A DNA stretch of 64,000 bases, taken from the NCBI RefSeq assembly GCF_017562075.2, contig NC_054081.1, positions 8,260,115-8,324,114 of the forward strand, given 5' to 3'. Under the pieces are notes generated by a model, which had not been told where the DNA came from, did not search any database, and saw only the letters and a program-made list of their open reading frames with translations. Made by a program: the position numbers and the translations under genes. This document shows positions 1 through 11,574 of this stretch, in pieces; position 1 is the stretch's first letter, and every line of letters begins with the position of its first letter. The DNA is from Anopheles merus. Lineage: Eukaryota > Arthropoda > Insecta > Diptera > Culicidae.

Positions 1-2882
1 TTGGTCCGTCCCTTTCTGCCGATTTGAAGCAGAAAATAGCGCCCCTGTGCTGCCAATGCTAGCCCCCACTCGCATCGATCATTCGCCGCCCAAAGAAGGG
101 TACGCGAAACGTCACGCCAAACCGACCGCGTCAGCTAATCCGCGTTCCCCGTGTTCGGTCAATATTAGTTCACCGCAGCATGCCCAACACACAAGCACAC
201 ACACACACACACACACACAGTTAACAGATTTGCGATAACGGTGCAAAGAAGCCGCGATGGGAAAGGAAGGAAACACCGCCTGTGCTTTAAACGCGCAAAA
301 CGGTTCACCGTGTGCGCGGGCGCTGCCAACCCTTGGCATCTTGGCGCGGCTGCCGGCGGAACGGGGAAAAACTCATTAACCGTCTTTTCGTCAATGAATA
401 TTGATGAGCTGCTGTAAATTAATATTTTAAGACACGAACCCGCCGCCCGCTCGAGATTAAGCGCAAAAAGCGAAATCGGCACTGGGTTGGCAGCGATAGG
501 CGATTTTCTGATGGCAAGAAACAAAAACTTTTTGACCTTTCAGGCCACTCTTTCACTTCATTGGGCAGGGGAATGGGGGAGGTTGTGGGGGAGGATAGGG
601 AGCGTCAATATTGAACGCCGGGCGAATGTTTCATTTCCGCGGCAGGTGAGTGCGCCTCGCCGAGAGGACCAAATTAATAGCTAATTAACCGAAACGACCG
701 CTGTGGAAAGGAAATATTGCTGACCTTAGCTCCCAAGCCACTGTCCGGCCGCTCAATGTTGTTTGTTGGCAGACGCGTTGCGTGATGAACCGTCGAGCAA
801 CTGAGCGCCTTTCCGGTGCTGTGCGCTTTTAATTTCACCGTACTCCACGATAAACTTCCATCCACTGAGCAGACAAACAAACGTACGCAGACGGGTGCAA
901 CACACCGGAAGGATCAGCCCAAACTCCTGCATGCAGCGGGCCAACTTGCATCCTTTAGCAGCGCGCCAAGGGATTAGCGATGGACATGGTAGCTTTTCCG
1001 GGATTTTCTCTTCTTTCCCCCCTCGGTCTTTTGTTGTTGCAGAGAATGGCAGAGGGGAAAAAATGGATCTGATAATGGGAAATGGGGTTTAACAAGCAAA
1101 ACATGAAGAAAAACTCGCAAACGATTTGCTTGTTAGCTTTTCAGCCGGCAGGTGCAATGGGGATAATGGAAGCACGTTTAACCCGACGTTTAATTTCCAT
1201 CTTGAAAGATGTTGATTTTTTTGTTGTGTTGCCAGCGAGTTAATTTATCCTGGCCATGGTCTTTAAGGCATTGGGGCTTTAAATCTTCGCCTACAGTAGT
1301 GAAGCGGTACTTGGTACAAACGGCTAGGAAATGTGAATGTTCTTATCTCAAAGTCCTGCGGCTCAACGCTAGCGCAGCTTTAGGTCTTAGCAATACGGCA
1401 GCTGGTTATCGCATCTCAGCTCTGGAACTGAAAAACTGCTATTTTTGTTTTGAGTTTAACTCTATTCCCTAATCCTAATCTGGTTCCAGCAGCTGGCTTT
1501 GAAACTATCCTGAAGTATGAATATTCTGAATTTAGGAAGCTGTATCAAGTCCTAAACCTATCCAGGTTCCTAGACCTATTACCAAGCTCGGGACGTGGAC
1601 GAAGAATTGCTCATAGATCTATCCCGAGGCTTTAGCCTCCCAATTATTCCAACTTTGGACCTATTCCCAGACTGTTTTGCTCCAATAGTACGTCAAATAA
1701 GTATTCCACTATGGAACAGATCTTGGACGTATATTGCAATAACTTGCAATACTATCGAACAAAAGCATGGTCAAAAGACTCACCAAAATTCTTCCAGTAA
1801 AAGCATTAAAACCGAATTTGGACCTATATCAGTACATATATGAGCCCTGCATTTGGTCAGAACATCTCCAGTCCTGGAAAATGTTCTGCATCACTCCAGA
1901 TGCTAAACGAAGTCCTAACCCAATCCAGCGTATGCAACTGTCGTAGTAGACCTATCCCGAACGCTTTTCCTGATATAATTTAAATCAGCTTTCCCGGTTT
2001 TTTAATCTGTTCCCGAACATATCTCAAACATTGAACCACTTTCCTAATTTATTTTGACCCTGATACTCACCATGGGCAAATCTGGATAGTAAAAAAGGCT
2101 TTAAATCCATCTCAGTTCTTCGTTGAACCTATCCACCGTACCTACCTCGACGCTGGAACTGTTTTTGTAACTTTTCCGATGCAGACATCATTCCTTGAAC
2201 TAATTCAGCTTGTGTGCCTTCCCTAGAAACCATCCCTGTAATCGGCTCTAGTACCGAAAGAGATCTTGCAACTGGTTCGGAATCAATACCTTCTAAACTA
2301 AAAACAAACAACGTTCAATACAGTTTGTACAGAAATGCTGCATGTCAACACGCAAATCCCGTAACTACAAACTCCAAGAAACTAGTTTAAACTAACGTGT
2401 TACATTTATTTTCCGTTTCGCGTACCGTCTCGCAACGGGTTTTGTCAAGGCATAAGCGAGCAGCAACAGCCGCATGCTGTCAGTTCGATGGCATATCATT
2501 CGTTGTGACGTCGGTTCCGCTACAGTTCTAGCAAGTTTATTTACATTACCTGTGCGCAGTGAGCGCACACATTAAATTGCATTGCAACATCTGTGTTTTG
2601 GTTTCTGTGGGCCAGACTAGGTATGTGGCGTTAGCCAGTTTCTCTATCTCAGCCCGCAGCACCAAACCTTCAAACTCTATATACTATAATGTCGTTAGTT
2701 GTGTTTGTTCCTCGGAAGTTTTAGGAACCGTATTTTAGACTGTTATCGCTTAACACGTAAATATCAATATTTCAAACTTTTGTACATAACATAACATAGA
2801 ACGATTCGGGGAAAAGCATTCAATGGAAAACATGTTTTTTCTGCACATACTATGACTGCGGTTGTGCGTATAACTTTACTAC
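1..2882. other. Non-coding stretch with no supportable gene
   Basis: I see no coding region. All open frames are short and show no recognisable domain. An (AC)n microsatellite lies at about 196-219. From about 1240 to 2400 the sequence is AT-rich and diffuse, with loosely recurring short phrases (such as cctatcc and aacctatcc) that look like a decayed repeat. Confidence 0.5.
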
Positions 2883-2890
2883 GCTATAGG

Positions 2891-3796
2891 CAGTGCTGCA
2901 AAATGTCACTGTCAATGTCATAAAAAAATCTGACTGAAACAAATTCCATGTCAGCGTCACGTACTCAATAGTGATAATCAGCGGAGATGCTCAACACGAT
3001 TGGTGTTGATCAATGCATGCTTCGTGACATTTTTGCGACCAACGCTTGGTCAGTCACTATGTCATGACTTTTTCCTTACACTGTAATCAGTTCTGCATAA
3101 TGTCACTGACATAGTCATGACAAATTCCGGCAGAAACACAATAATGTCAGCGTCACGAGCTCTTTTGTGATGACCAGAGATGAGACTCAAACAGTTGGTG
3201 GTTTCTCTTGGTCAGTCACTTGGTCGCGACATTTTCAGTCAGTGATCATCGCGATGGTCATGGGAGATGTCCCATGCGAGGGTCCCGAGGTGCATGCGAG
3301 TGGTCCCAAGAAACAAAATGAACATGTTTTCTTGCTCTGTTTGACCCGACAAAGCAATCAAAGCAGACAAATCGAGAAAGCATGCTCATTTTGCTGCTTG
3401 GGACCACACGCCAAGTATATTCCAAGAATGTCGCCGACAGAAAATGTCATGACCAAGTGAGTAACCAAGAGCTGGGTGCTAAAAACAATGTCACCAAGCA
3501 TTTGAATGATCCACCAACTGATGGAGTCTCATCTTTGATCATCACAATTGTGTACGTGAGCTGATTTGAGCTTCGTTTCAGTCATGAGTGTTGGTGACAG
3601 AAACCGGTGACACTTGGCAACACTGTTCATAGTCAGAAAAAGTCATGATTGTGACGACACTAAGCTTAGCTTGTCAGTCAGAGTATCGCGGTTGACTCAA
3701 GCACTCGCATATCTCGTGTTCGGCATGTCATGACGCAGTTTCATTGAGTATCAGCAATCAGCAATCTCGTGATGCTGATGACATTTTGTAGCACTG
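2891..3796. mobile_element. Non-autonomous hAT-like element, copy 1
   Basis: The element begins CAGTGCTGCAAAATGTCA and ends with the matching inverted terminus TGACATTTTGTAGCACTG. It is flanked by a perfect 8-bp duplication, GCTATAGG, at 2883-2890 and 3797-3804. CAGTG/CACTG termini with an 8-bp duplication are the signature of hAT-superfamily elements. There is no transposase frame, so it must be mobilised in trans. The interior holds several diverged repeats of the terminal sequence (for example near 3090-3130), giving a mosaic of gtcatgac, tgatcatcac and gtcagcgtcacg motifs. A second copy in opposite orientation lies at 26050-26831. This copy ends 134 bp beyond the stop codon of the KCTD9-like gene and may lie in its 3' UTR. 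Confidence 0.88.
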
Positions 3797-3929
3797 GCTA
3801 TAGGTATACGTAATACTTTCTAGCAAAAGCTCCTCAGCAAACGCGCCAATTGCAACTGCGACGCGCACACTGCTATTTGGCTTATCTTCTGTTGGGTTTG
3901 GCTCCGCCCGGAAGCCAACGAAGCGCAGA

Positions 3930-4974
3930 CTAAATGTCGATCTGGGACATGTGGACGGGTGTGACCAGCTTTTCCAGCTGGGCGCCCTTCAGGTTGGCAC
4001 CGCGCAGGTTCGCACCCTTTAGATTGCAACCGGTCAGATCACAGGACTGTGGGACGGTTTGAAAGAATGGGTCAGAATGGGAAAAATCGAGGGATAAGCC
4101 GGGGCACAACACTTACCTCCAGATTGGCACCGGCCATATCCGCATCGTTCAGCGTGCAGTTGCGCATGTTGGCCGACTTGAGGTTGGCCACCCGCAGGCT
4201 GACGCCCTCCATCACGCTGCCCTCGAGCGTGGCCCCCTTCATGTTGGCGTTCTCCAGGCTGCACCGGGTCAGGTCGCAGCACTTCAGCTTCGCGCCCTGC
4301 AGATCGGCACAGGCCGCCATCACCGAGTGCAGCTTGGCGCCCTCGAGGTTGGCGCACCGCAGCTCCGCCCGCTCGAGACAGCACCAGCTCAGGTTGGCGT
4401 ACGACAGGTTGCAGTGCGACAGGCAGGCGTACTTGAAGTTGATGTTGCGCAGGTCCAGCTTCGACAGGTTGATGCCGGACAGGTGCACCCCCTGGAACCG
4501 CAGCTCGGTCGTGTGGGACGAGGTGACCAGCGTGCGGATAAAGTCGAGCCGCGTCAGCGACACGTCCGCCCGCTCGATCTCCTGGATCTGCCGGGCCAGC
4601 CCGTCCAGCCCGTAGTAGCGGGCCTCCTCCAGTATGCCCTGCAGGCTGACGTGCCGGTCGTAGATGACGCGCCCGTGCCGCAGGTAGTCCAGGATCGGCC
4701 GGAAGTAGTGCCCGTTCCGGTCGATCAGGTACGCGCCCTGCGCGTCCTGCTCGGCCGGCTTCAGCTGCTCCTGGGCGAACATCCGGGCGATCATGCTGTT
4801 CGGTTCGCGGTTCGTCAGCGTCAGCCGGGTGGTGGTGAAGATCTCGCCCCCGACGTTCAGCGTTACCCACCGTTCGGCGCGTCCGTCCGGTTCGGGCGCG
4901 GTTCGGATCGGTGCCACCGGGTCACTGTCGGCTGCCGGCTCCGCTGGCGACACCGTTCCGTTCGGCGGTTCCAT
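3930..4974 (-). CDS. KCTD9: BTB/POZ and pentapeptide-repeat protein, KCTD9-like
   Basis: Two exons: 4974-4117, then 4046-3930, joined in phase 0 by a 70-bp intron with GT/AG ends. The product is about 324 residues. A KCTD-type BTB domain covers about residues 36-130 and opens with WVTLNVGGEIF. From about residue 159 to near the end runs a pentapeptide-repeat array, with many A(N/D)LxG-type units that should fold as a right-handed beta-helix. The second exon carries the last repeats and the C-terminus. In the family, KCTD9 acts as a BTB adaptor linked to cullin-3 ubiquitin ligases. Human KCTD9 is longer and has an N-terminal region missing here; the first 34 residues are proline- and acid-rich instead. 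The start used is the first ATG upstream of the BTB domain. Antisense frames over this GC-rich exon are shadows. Confidence 0.93.
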
Positions 4975-5654
4975 TGCCGCGATGGTTGACGGCGGACAGG
5001 AGCACGAATCGGTTGATGGTCGTTACACCCCCGGCTGTGCGGGTGGCGAGTAGAACAAACCCAAACGGCAGAGCCCAAGCCACTCCTATGTTTTCTTTCG
5101 GCTTGCGTTGCCTTTGTTGTTCTTGTGTGTTTTCTACCTACCGTGCACCCTTTCCAGCCGTCCCACGCACGGGCCTGGATGCGTTTGCATTAATTTTAAA
5201 ATCGTTCCCGTACAACGTTTCTGCGCGTTTGACAGCGCTTTGTTTTGATTTCCCAGCACATCCCAGCACACAACTTCCTTTCTACGTGATAGTGCGACAA
5301 TCGCGTGTATTCATAGCACTCTGGCTCATTTACAATTTTATTCCGAAGCGGATATTTCTGAATGCCTAAAAAAGATATTTTTCCCAATAAAAAAAAAACT
5401 TTTCACAATTAATCTAAAAGATTAGAAAAAGACACAATTTCTCAGGGTTTACAAAAAAATAGTTACAGCTGAAAAATAACGCCTCGTAACGCTTCGTTTT
5501 AGACGACTAGATCCAATGCACACATTATGCTGGATTTTCCTGCTGCATCATAAAGCATAACTACTTTCATAGACGTTAATCCCCTAGAAGCGTTTTCACA
5601 AATCCTGTAAAAAGACAATTAACTCTCCCCAAACACCCTTGATGAAGCTAACTC
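4975..5654. other. 5' flank of the KCTD9-like gene
   Basis: This should hold the promoter and 5' UTR of the gene on the minus strand. I see no clear TATA box or other assignable motif. The sequence turns from GC-rich to AT-rich at about 5330. Confidence 0.4.
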
Positions 5655-6642
5655 TCAAATAGCCAGCGCGTACTTTGTAGCTGATTTAGGGCTGTTTAAT
5701 GAAAAATCGTTCCGATGTCGTACTTTGTGGCTGATTAAGAGATAGACGGTACTTTGCGGAACTATGGAGCTTTTTAACAGGCACATCCCAAATAGCCAGC
5801 TCGTACTTTATAGCTGATTTAGAGCTGTTTAACGAAAAATCGTTCCGATGTCGTACTTTGTGGCTGATTAAGAGATAGACGGTACTTTGCGGAACTATGA
5901 AGCTTTTTAACAGGCACATCCCAAATAGCCAGCTCGTACCCCAAGTGCCACAAATCTACTAAACGACCACTAAACGCCTTCTAAACGACTCAAGCTCTCT
6001 ACCTAAACGGAATATAGAAAGACTTCGTTTAGCAGACGGCAAACGACTCATGCATTCTAAAAATAGCAAAAAAGCTGGTGGCGCTCTCTGTTGGTGGGAT
6101 ACCCCAACCAGTTGAGCTTCATCGCTTGGAGGAGAGCTTTCTCATTTCTTCTGTACTGTTGTATGGTTTCGCATTGAAGTTATGCATCGCTAGAACTAGA
6201 ACGGCGATACGATTGTTTAAATACTAAACTCCAACGGAAACCACCAGCACTGAAGCAAGTGAGATTAGAGTAATGGTCGTTGGTGTTGATATCCACGTAT
6301 CTGACCACACGACCATTTATATAGATTTTTGCTCAGAAAGTTAGAAGGCTATATAGGTCATGATAAGTTGAAACTTGTCGAAACACATTGCAAGAAAAGG
6401 ATAGCAATATAATGGTGAGTTGTAATACGCCATCTATTGATCAAACCAATGAAGCTGTGGAGCTTTCATTTTTTTCTATGGATATTCAATTTTCCAGTCG
6501 TTTAAGCTTAATCTGTGGCGCTTGGGACTTTATAGCTGATTTAGAGCTGTTTAACGAAAAATCGTTCCGATGTCGTACTTTGTGGCTGATTAAGAGATAG
6601 ACGGTACTTTGCGGAACTAAGGAGCTTTTTAACAGGCACATG
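5655..6642. repeat. 133-bp tandem repeat, three units, split by a MITE
   Basis: A unit containing ctgattta, gaaaaatcgttccgatgtcg, tactttgtggctgattaag and tttttaacaggcacat recurs at a spacing of 133 bp (the ctgattt words lie at 5681 and 5814). The second unit is cut after the words agctcgtac at 5931-5939, and the array resumes at 6527 with actttatagctgattt. The 587 bp between them is the MITE at 5940-6526. A diverged single unit lies near 21590-21665. The array's origin is unknown. Confidence 0.8.
5940..6526. mobile_element. 587-bp MITE with CCCAAGTGCCACA termini, copy 1
   Basis: The element starts CCCAAGTGCCACA and ends TGTGGCGCTTGGG, imperfect 13-bp terminal inverted repeats. It interrupts a tandem repeat whose intact unit reads gtactttatag. 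Here that reads gtac, element, actttatag, so the duplication is 2 bp (AC). Just inside the left end, CTAAACGAC-type words occur several times together with an inverted CGTTTAG, which could be transposase-binding sites. No open frame is conserved among the copies. Copies 2 and 3 lie at 12657-13241 and 22121-22708. I cannot assign a superfamily. Confidence 0.85.
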
Positions 6643-7074
6643 GTACTTTTTGAAACTTTACGGCTGATTAGCACTATGTGTAGGGTTCATGGTGGATCTT
6701 GAAGGCTTGTGAGATGGCTCTTGTCAAAGTGTGAAAGACGGACGCCGGCAATAATCTCATTGCTGCTGCACAAGTTAGATTCGTTAATTGAAGAATGAAT
6801 ATTGAGTGAAGTGATTGTGAATTATCAGTAAATTGTGTAAAATTTTGTGTAATTCATCAATACGAAACAAATCTTGTCGATCAATGACGCTTGCTTGAAA
6901 ATAAAACACAAAGAAAAATAATCCCTGGCATCGTGGCATAAGGAAGCTGCTTAGGCGCTGTTTGAAAGACCCACCTGGAACTTTGATGCTGTTTATCTAC
7001 TGCAAAAGGCGAATTAGAGCAGCGATCTTTAGCATGCCAAAATGAGCTGCTTAAGCAATTCTGGCTATTTGGGC
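6643..7074. other. AT-rich repeat-flanking sequence
   Basis: No gene is supported. The first tens of bases still resemble the 133-bp repeat (tactttt, cggctgattag). The rest holds no motif that I recognise. Confidence 0.35.
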
Positions 7075-7380
7075 TCAAGCGTCAAAATGACTCAAGCTCT
7101 CAACCTAAAAGTAATCTAAAATGACTTCGTTTAGCAAACGGTAAATGAATGATTTATTCCAAGGCCACTGCTAGACACACCGAAAAACCACCATAACGAA
7201 AAAAATACAGATTATATGTAACGCATTTTAACGCTCCTTTTGTCGGTCGACCAATTTCGGTCAACCCGTCGGCGAGCGAAACCCCAAGGCCCGGGTCTAT
7301 GAAAATGGTGCCGAAACATTCGTTGCCAAATCGTACGAACTTTTGTATGGTTTCGCATTGAAGTTCTGCTGCTTGAGCAC
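7075..7380. repeat. Diverged relative of the 587-bp MITE
   Basis: The block near 7085-7145 (gactcaagctct, acttcgtttagcaaacgg) and the word gtatggtttcgcattgaagtt near 7345 match, in order, segments of the 587-bp MITE. The sequence between has diverged and no termini are visible. I read this as an old or related member of the family. Confidence 0.5.
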
Positions 7381-8063
7381 ATTGTCATAACAAAAACATA
7401 TAATTTATGGCAAATTTCAAATATTCTCATTGGAAAAACAGGAAGTAAATGCAAATTATGTTCTTTTTATCAAAAAATAAGATGATTTTTTTTAAATTAA
7501 ACAAATGAAATTGATGATAAAATACACCATTTGACTGTTATTCGCATCGCATCGCATTCGTGTTATTCGCATATCCTGGCGAATTCAAATCCCGAAAAGC
7601 CCGAATAAATGGCCCTCCACTGTCCTTAACTGATTCTATCGGCATAGAAGCAAGTAAAACCATCAGTCCAGTTGTGCTTAATTTGGACTGTGGCAATTGT
7701 TTTCGTTACTTTTTGTAATTGAAATATTTGTGGTAAAAAATCAAACAATCGTAACGTGAAATGACGTAACGTGAAAGTCGCAGAAACGGTGTCGTGTAGA
7801 AGCAGCGTTACTCGAGGAAACCCTCGAGAAACTGTACCCAAAATGCTGCTTGGGCATTCAGTGCGGCTGCGTAACGCTTCGCGAGCGTAACGCAAAGGGT
7901 TCGCCGCACGCGGGCAGCTTTGACAGCGCCAACCGACAATAACACCCCGGAGCGTACCCATTAGCACGTGCGCTCAATGTGCGAGCCGATTTGTTGTCGT
8001 TTCCCGGCAGTGCAGATTTGTTTTGCTTCGGTAAGTTAAGCCTCCGGCAGGAAGTCGACCGAG
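7381..8063. other. Upstream region and 5' UTR of WDR18
   Basis: Near 7590-7618 the sequence ends in a word like ggccctccactgt, resembling the right terminus of the AGTGGA-type repeat seen at 13380-13396. From about 7860 the base composition becomes GC-rich, as expected for the promoter and 5' UTR of the following gene. I cannot place the transcription start. Confidence 0.4.
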
Positions 8064-9329
8064 ATGACGGACTGCGTAGAGATCGCGCTGACGAGCGATA
8101 CCGCCGCCCAGCACTGGAGCTGCTGCGTCTGGGACGTGCGCACCGGCACGCAGCTGATGACCTACCGGAACGGTGGGCCGGCCGGGCCGAACACGCTGCA
8201 CCCGGTCGGCAATCAGTGCGTGGTGGCCGGCAACCTCACCAAACCGCTGCTCACGTTCTGGCCGGTCAACCGGCAGGAGCCGTCCCACGTGAAGTACATG
8301 CTGCCCGGGCCGCCCGGTGCGGTGGCCGTCTCGCCCGACGGCAACCACTGTCTCGTCGCACACGCGCACGCCTTCACGCTCTACAGCCTGCCCACCGGGG
8401 CCAGCCTGGCCTCGGTCGCGCACCACTACGGCAAGGTGACGGTGCTGCGGTTCACCGACGACGGGTCGCACTTTGTCAGCGCCGGCCAGGACTGTCGGGT
8501 GGTGGTGTGGAGCTTGGCCCGCACCGTCCAGCAGAAGGACGCGGGCCGGATGCTGTACGAGCTGGCCGACTTCACGCTGCCCGTGTCGGACGTGCTGGTG
8601 GGAAAGGGCGGCCTGAAGGCGCTGCTTGCCGCCGTCTCGCTCGACCGGTCGGCCAAGCTGTACGAGCTGGGCACCGGGCGCCTCCTGCTAAGCGTCCTCT
8701 TCCCCGTCGCCCTGTCCGCGGTCGCACTGAACGCGCTCGAGTCGGAGCTGTTCGTGGGCGACCGGAAGGGGCTGGTGTACGCGTGCAATCTGCAGTCGGT
8801 GCCGCGGTCGCGCGAGGTCCACCTGCAGCAGGACGTGCTCGAGCGGTGCGTCTTTCGGGGGCACCGGAAAGCCGTCACCTGCCTGTCCGTGTCGCTGGAC
8901 AACGAAACGCTGCTGTCCGGCAGCGAGGACGAGTCCGTGATCGTGTGGCACGTGCGGACGCGCCAGCAGCTGCGGGTGATACCGCACCGGGCGCCCGTCA
9001 CGAACGCGTTCTTTCTCGTGACGCCGCGCGCCATGTTCGAGCAGACGCGCGACCTGCCGGTCCCGTACCCGCCGTTCCAGAAGGTGGTCAGCACGCGGCA
9101 GGATCGCGAGCGGGCCGTCTTCCTGCTGCCGGCCCAGAAGCGCTCGCTGCGGGAGCGTTCCGAGGAGGAACCGTCGCCGGTGACCGTGGGCAGCATCAGC
9201 AGCAGCAGCAGCAGCAGCAAGGGGACGGAGATCGAGGTGCTGGAGCAGGAGGTGCAGCGGCTGAAGGCAATCAATCGGCGGCTGTACCAGCAGAGCATCC
9301 GGGCGATCACGAACGAGGTGGAGCCGTAG
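8064..9329 (+). CDS. WDR18: WD-repeat protein 18 (WDR18/Ipi3 family)
   Basis: A single uninterrupted exon encodes 421 residues. The N-terminus (a WSCCVWDVRTG stretch around residues 18-28) and the order of blocks follow WDR18: a propeller of about six WD40 blades, with VSAGQDCRVVVWSL near residue 140 and LLSGSEDESVIVWHVRTR near residue 290. A serine run encoded by AGC repeats follows at about 9194-9220, then a C-terminal coiled coil (EIEVLEQEVQRLKAINRRLY). WDR18/Ipi3 is the WD40 member of the Rix1/PELP1-TEX10-WDR18 complex, which acts in the nucleolus and nucleoplasm in rRNA processing and late 60S maturation. The start fits the human N-terminus. The gene converges on NUP43, with 285 bp between the two stop codons. 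Confidence 0.93.
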   Translation: MTDCVEIALTSDTAAQHWSCCVWDVRTGTQLMTYRNGGPAGPNTLHPVGNQCVVAGNLTKPLLTFWPVNRQEPSHVKYMLPGPPGAVAVSPDGNHCLVAHAHAFTLYSLPTGASLASVAHHYGKVTVLRFTDDGSHFVSAGQDCRVVVWSLARTVQQKDAGRMLYELADFTLPVSDVLVGKGGLKALLAAVSLDRSAKLYELGTGRLLLSVLFPVALSAVALNALESELFVGDRKGLVYACNLQSVPRSREVHLQQDVLERCVFRGHRKAVTCLSVSLDNETLLSGSEDESVIVWHVRTRQQLRVIPHRAPVTNAFFLVTPRAMFEQTRDLPVPYPPFQKVVSTRQDRERAVFLLPAQKRSLRERSEEEPSPVTVGSISSSSSSSKGTEIEVLEQEVQRLKAINRRLYQQSIRAITNEVEP

Positions 9330-9447
9330 GGACCAGGCGACCGTCAGTGTGTGCGTGTGTGCATCGTTCAAGGCAATGTTTCGGAATGCTTTTCATTCCC
9401 TACTGTACTACTACTACTACTACTCTAAAAAGTGCGCAAAACTGTGA

Positions 9448-9453
9448 AATAAA
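9448..9453 (+). promoter_or_regulatory. Polyadenylation signal of WDR18
   Basis: AATAAA lies 119 bp after the WDR18 stop codon, in AT-rich sequence that fits a short 3' UTR. It also lies between the two convergent genes. Confidence 0.6.
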
Positions 9454-9614
9454 TCATTGAACCCCCTCCAGGATCATGCTTCGGGATGAAATCATGAAAC
9501 TTTGCTGCATTTTGCTTCTTATGTTAGATTACAATATTTTCTTCCTATATTTAACTGAAACTGGGGGGACACGTAAAACGGGGAAAGAAAACAGAAGGGA
9601 AAGGAGGAAAGGGT

Positions 9615-10828
9615 TCACTCCACCATGTCCAACAGGTAGAGCATCTCCGCGTCGCCCCCGCAGATCATGTGCCGCACGTTCATGTCGATCGCGTTGATCG
9701 GCTTGAACTCCTTCAGGCGGGACCGCCGGCACTGGATGAAGTACTCCACCAGGGACGAGGTGCTGTTGAGCGTCCACTGCGTGACCAGCCCGGCCATGTC
9801 CGCGCTGACCATCAGGTCCTGCTCCTCCTTCGCGAACTGGATGTCCGTGACGGGGGTGGTGTGGGCGTCGCACAGCGCCGACGCACCGTACGGCTTCCGG
9901 ATGTCCCACAGGATGATCGTGCCACTCTCGAGCCCGATTGCCACCTGGAGAGGGAGAGCGGGGAGGACATCAAAACCAAAGCAACAAAACCCACAAAAAA
10001 AAAAAAATAGGAGTAAAAGAGCGAATCCACTCACCACCTGCTTGTTCTTGGGAAAGTGGTTGATGCAGGTCGGCTTGTTCAGGTCCCGGTCCTCCTCGAC
10101 GCACGTCTCGACGCTGAACACCGGCTTGCTGCTCTCGTCCCGCGTGTCGTAGCAGTCGATCACGCCGTACTGCTGGCCGACGATGACCAGATCCGGGTAG
10201 ATGAAGGACACGCACTGGACCGCGCCACCGTCCGGGTCGCGGATCGTCCGGATCACCTTGCCCGCGTCGCCCGCCACCATGTTCACGGTGCCGTCCTCGC
10301 CCCCGGTCACCAGGTACTGGTTGAAGGCGGACACGCCGGTACAGGCCGACCGCACCCCGCCGTTCGTGTGCAGATCGTGCAGGTTGTACGTGTGGGTGAA
10401 GTCGTACGACAGCCGCGACTCGCGGTTCAGATCCAGCACGCTCAGCGTTCCTGCAGGGGAAAGACGGAAAATGAAAAAAAAAAAAAAACCGGCGCACTAA
10501 ACACCACCACCACAACCCCGCACGCCGTACCTTCCGAGGTGACCGCCGCCAGATGCTTGTCGTCGAGAAACTCCAGCCCGACGATGTCGCCCGTCACGCC
10601 AAACTTGGCGGTCGGCTGCGGCACCAGCGGCACGCCGGTGTCGTCCTCGTCGGTCAGCCGGTCGTGCACCAGATTCCACAGCCGGACCGTGTTCACCCGC
10701 TCGCCCCAGCTGCCGGTCACGAAGAAGTGCTCGTCCTCGGTCTGGTTCGGCAGCCAGCGCACCCGGGACAGCTTGTCCACCAGCAGGAAGCTGACAATTT
10801 CGTCGCGCCCGTCGTCCGCCGTGTTCAT
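9615..10828 (-). CDS. NUP43: Nucleoporin Nup43
   Basis: Three exons: 10828-10531, 10450-10035 and 9944-9615, with GT/AG introns of 80 and 90 bp. The frame is kept across both junctions, giving 347 residues. The protein is a WD40 propeller. The N-terminal block (FVTGSWGERVNTVRLW around residues 36-51) and the C-terminal ICGGDAEMLYLL follow the human Nup43 pattern (ATGSWDNEENYISLW and CGTDAEAIYV). Nup43 belongs to the Nup107-160 (Y) complex of the nuclear pore scaffold and also acts at kinetochores in vertebrates. Both introns carry long A runs on the plus strand, meaning T runs before the acceptors. Frames reading through the introns are artefacts. Confidence 0.92.
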
Positions 10829-10970
10829 GCTGGTGCTTGCTGGACCTTAATTTTCCGCACGGCAAGAGTCAAACAAGCCCGCGCCAATTCGGTGCGGTTA
10901 ACGTAAACAGTGTATGTGTGTGTGTGTGTCACGGATGAAGGAGATTTTGAACGGCTGTTTGTGTACGAAC

Positions 10971-11574
10971 CAAGGTGGATTAAAAACATCAGGTGGTGGA
11001 TAAGGGCCTTTGGGTGGTCGCCATAGTTGAGGGACTTTACGTCATTTTAAAACCGTTAATCATTGGTTTCCGCTCACAAAGCTTAGCAAATAGAACAGAT
11101 TTATTTGTTATTATGTGTATTTTTGTGTGTCTATTGATTTTATCGAAAAAATGACAGATATTCACAAAAGATTTGATGATTTGTTTTTGCACGAAATTTA
11201 AAACCATATGAGTAAGAGTTCTAATCTCACGTAAATTGTCCATGCGACTCGTAGATAATGAGAAATTTATGTGAAAATTAAAAAAAATGATTTTTTAGTT
11301 TTTATGATCAAAAATGTCGATAACACTATGAATTATAGAATAAATTCATGGAATAACACAAAATAATACACTTTAATCCGTGTTTTAATGTTAAATAAGA
11401 ATTTACGAGTTTAAATATATTTTTTTAGGAATATTCAATCGAAAAAATGAGGTAGTTAAATTTTATGAACAAATTTAATAAATATAAACAAAGTTTGAAC
11501 CCTGGGGACCTTACGTCAAGTGACGAATTGTCAAAATTCACTAGAGTCCACCTGATATTTTTAAATCACCCTTG
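10971..11574. mobile_element. 604-bp TIR element with 8-bp target duplication
   Basis: Terminal inverted repeats of about 27 bp run CAAGGTGGATTAAAAACATC at the left and, reading inward from the right, CAAGGGTGATTTAAAAATAT. An exact 8-bp duplication, GTACGAAC, flanks them at 10963-10970 and 11575-11582. The 8-bp duplication suggests a hAT-type mechanism. The interior is AT-rich and has no transposase frame, so the element is non-autonomous. It lies upstream of the NUP43 start, about 140 bp away, and may lie in its promoter region. Confidence 0.85.

Noticed and set aside
6388..6600. 70-codon frame recurring in MITE copies (near 13104 and 22569)
   Set aside because: It recurs because the MITE recurs. 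The frames diverge at their ends with flanking sequence and show no conserved domain.
7979..9460. 493-codon frame overlapping WDR18
   Set aside because: It is a frame-shifted, Arg/Ala/Gly-rich shadow of a GC-rich gene. The WDR18 frame matches a known family throughout.
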